A program made the position numbers and the translations under genes. Source: DASWED01 sp036394995 (GTDB taxonomy: Bacteria; Actinomycetota; UBA4738; JACQTL01). From it: 64,000 nucleotides of DNA. A model generated the notes under the pieces. The model was not told the DNA's origin, ran no database searches, and worked only from the letters and a program-made list of their open reading frames with translations. The stretch spans positions 1-64,000 of the forward strand of contig DASWED010000060.1 of the NCBI GenBank assembly GCA_036394995.1, given 5' to 3'. Below, one piece after another: positions 63,921 through 64,000 of this stretch. Every line of letters begins with the position of its first letter. The stretch's first letter is position 1.

Positions 63921-64000
63921 GCCTGGTCTCCCGTTCCTCGCGTGACTCGCTCCGCAGGCCTGTACACCTTCCGGGGCCGCCCGGCCTCCCCTTTGATCAA
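63917..64000 (-). CDS. C-terminal end of winged-helix-type regulator, cut by window edge
   Basis: Only the last 27 residues are inside the window. They include GEAGRPRKVYRPAERV, ending GTGDQA. The GRPRKVYxP pattern is the typical wing and C-terminus of winged-helix DNA-binding proteins of the PadR/ArsR/MarR type. The stop overlaps the ATPase start (ATGA). The rest of the gene lies beyond 64000, so the identification rests on this short motif and context. Confidence 0.5.
   Translation of the reverse strand: MIKGEAGRPRKVYRPAERVTRGTGDQA

Noticed and set aside
1..64000. CRISPR array, rRNA operon or insertion sequence
   Set aside because: No regularly spaced repeats of 25-40 bases, no rRNA-like sequence and no transposase motif were seen. 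The only tandem arrays are the in-gene repeats at 35835-35882 and 61907-61969.

Overview
The window is GC-rich chromosomal DNA with many GTG and some TTG starts. It is most likely from an uncultured or little-studied Actinomycetota. The main evidence is a housekeeping backbone in the order typical of actinobacteria: pmt next to rsmI near 25 kb, then metG-tatD-(G5/DUF348 wall protein at the usual rpfB position)-rsmA-ispE-tRNA-Gln-(M23 peptidase)-glmU-prs, then rplY-pth and mfd. Several genes have a TANNNT-type -10 box only 6 to 10 bases before the start codon and no Shine-Dalgarno sequence, which points to leaderless mRNAs, common in this phylum. No rRNA, insertion sequence, prophage or CRISPR array was seen.

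Layout. (1) 0-12.4 kb: two carbon monoxide dehydrogenase-type molybdenum hydroxylase operons, back to back. The leftward one (M-S-L-xdhC) carries the form I CoxL signature AYRCSFR. The rightward one (S-L-M-coxD-coxE) carries the form II signature AYRGAGR. An XdhC fused to a YHS metal-binding domain ends the leftward operon. A small Phd/RelE-type toxin-antitoxin pair separates it from a second xdhC cut by the window edge. (2) 12.4-19.3 kb: a very basic 43-residue protein, a threonine dehydratase-like enzyme, a multicopper oxidase, two small membrane proteins, rhodanese, macro domain, LarA-like and AlkA-like proteins. (3) 18.9-21.1 kb: a possible cell-cell signalling cassette made of an HTH-TPR regulator, a divergent 28-residue pre-peptide ending SFPWH, a strongly structured spacer and a degenerate receiver protein. 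(4) 21-32 kb: CPBP protease, HAD phosphatase, VOC protein, zincin, Pmt mannosyltransferase, rsmI, a cupredoxin lipoprotein and an ABC exporter with a giant FtsX-type permease. (5) 32-42 kb: the housekeeping backbone, including a 5' hairpin that hides the ribosome binding site of the G5/RlpA wall protein. (6) 41.8-49.5 kb: an ECF sigma factor with a membrane-anchored partner, a CsbD/H1-like protein, a sulfatase-fold enzyme, a glycosyltransferase, a Tat-exported phosphoesterase and an epimerase. (7) 49.6-59 kb: rplY, pth, an MMPL transporter, a second multicopper oxidase and mfd. (8) 59-64 kb: a GAF-GAF-GGDEF-GAF-HD-GYP c-di-GMP enzyme preceded by a tiny exported His/Tyr/Met repeat protein, a GNAT acetyltransferase, and a P-loop ATPase translationally coupled to a winged-helix protein cut by the edge.

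How the genes may work together. The two CODH-type operons, the MoCo-insertion (XdhC) proteins and the CoxD/CoxE maturation pair form one trace-gas or aldehyde/purine-type oxidation locus. Two multicopper oxidases and a cupredoxin lipoprotein show substantial copper handling, and form I CODH itself needs copper. The most promising undescribed system is the peptide/HTH-TPR cassette at 19.3-21.1 kb. The c-di-GMP enzyme with its repeat peptide and the winged-helix/ATPase pair at the right edge come next. All functional statements are read from sequence motifs; no database search was run.
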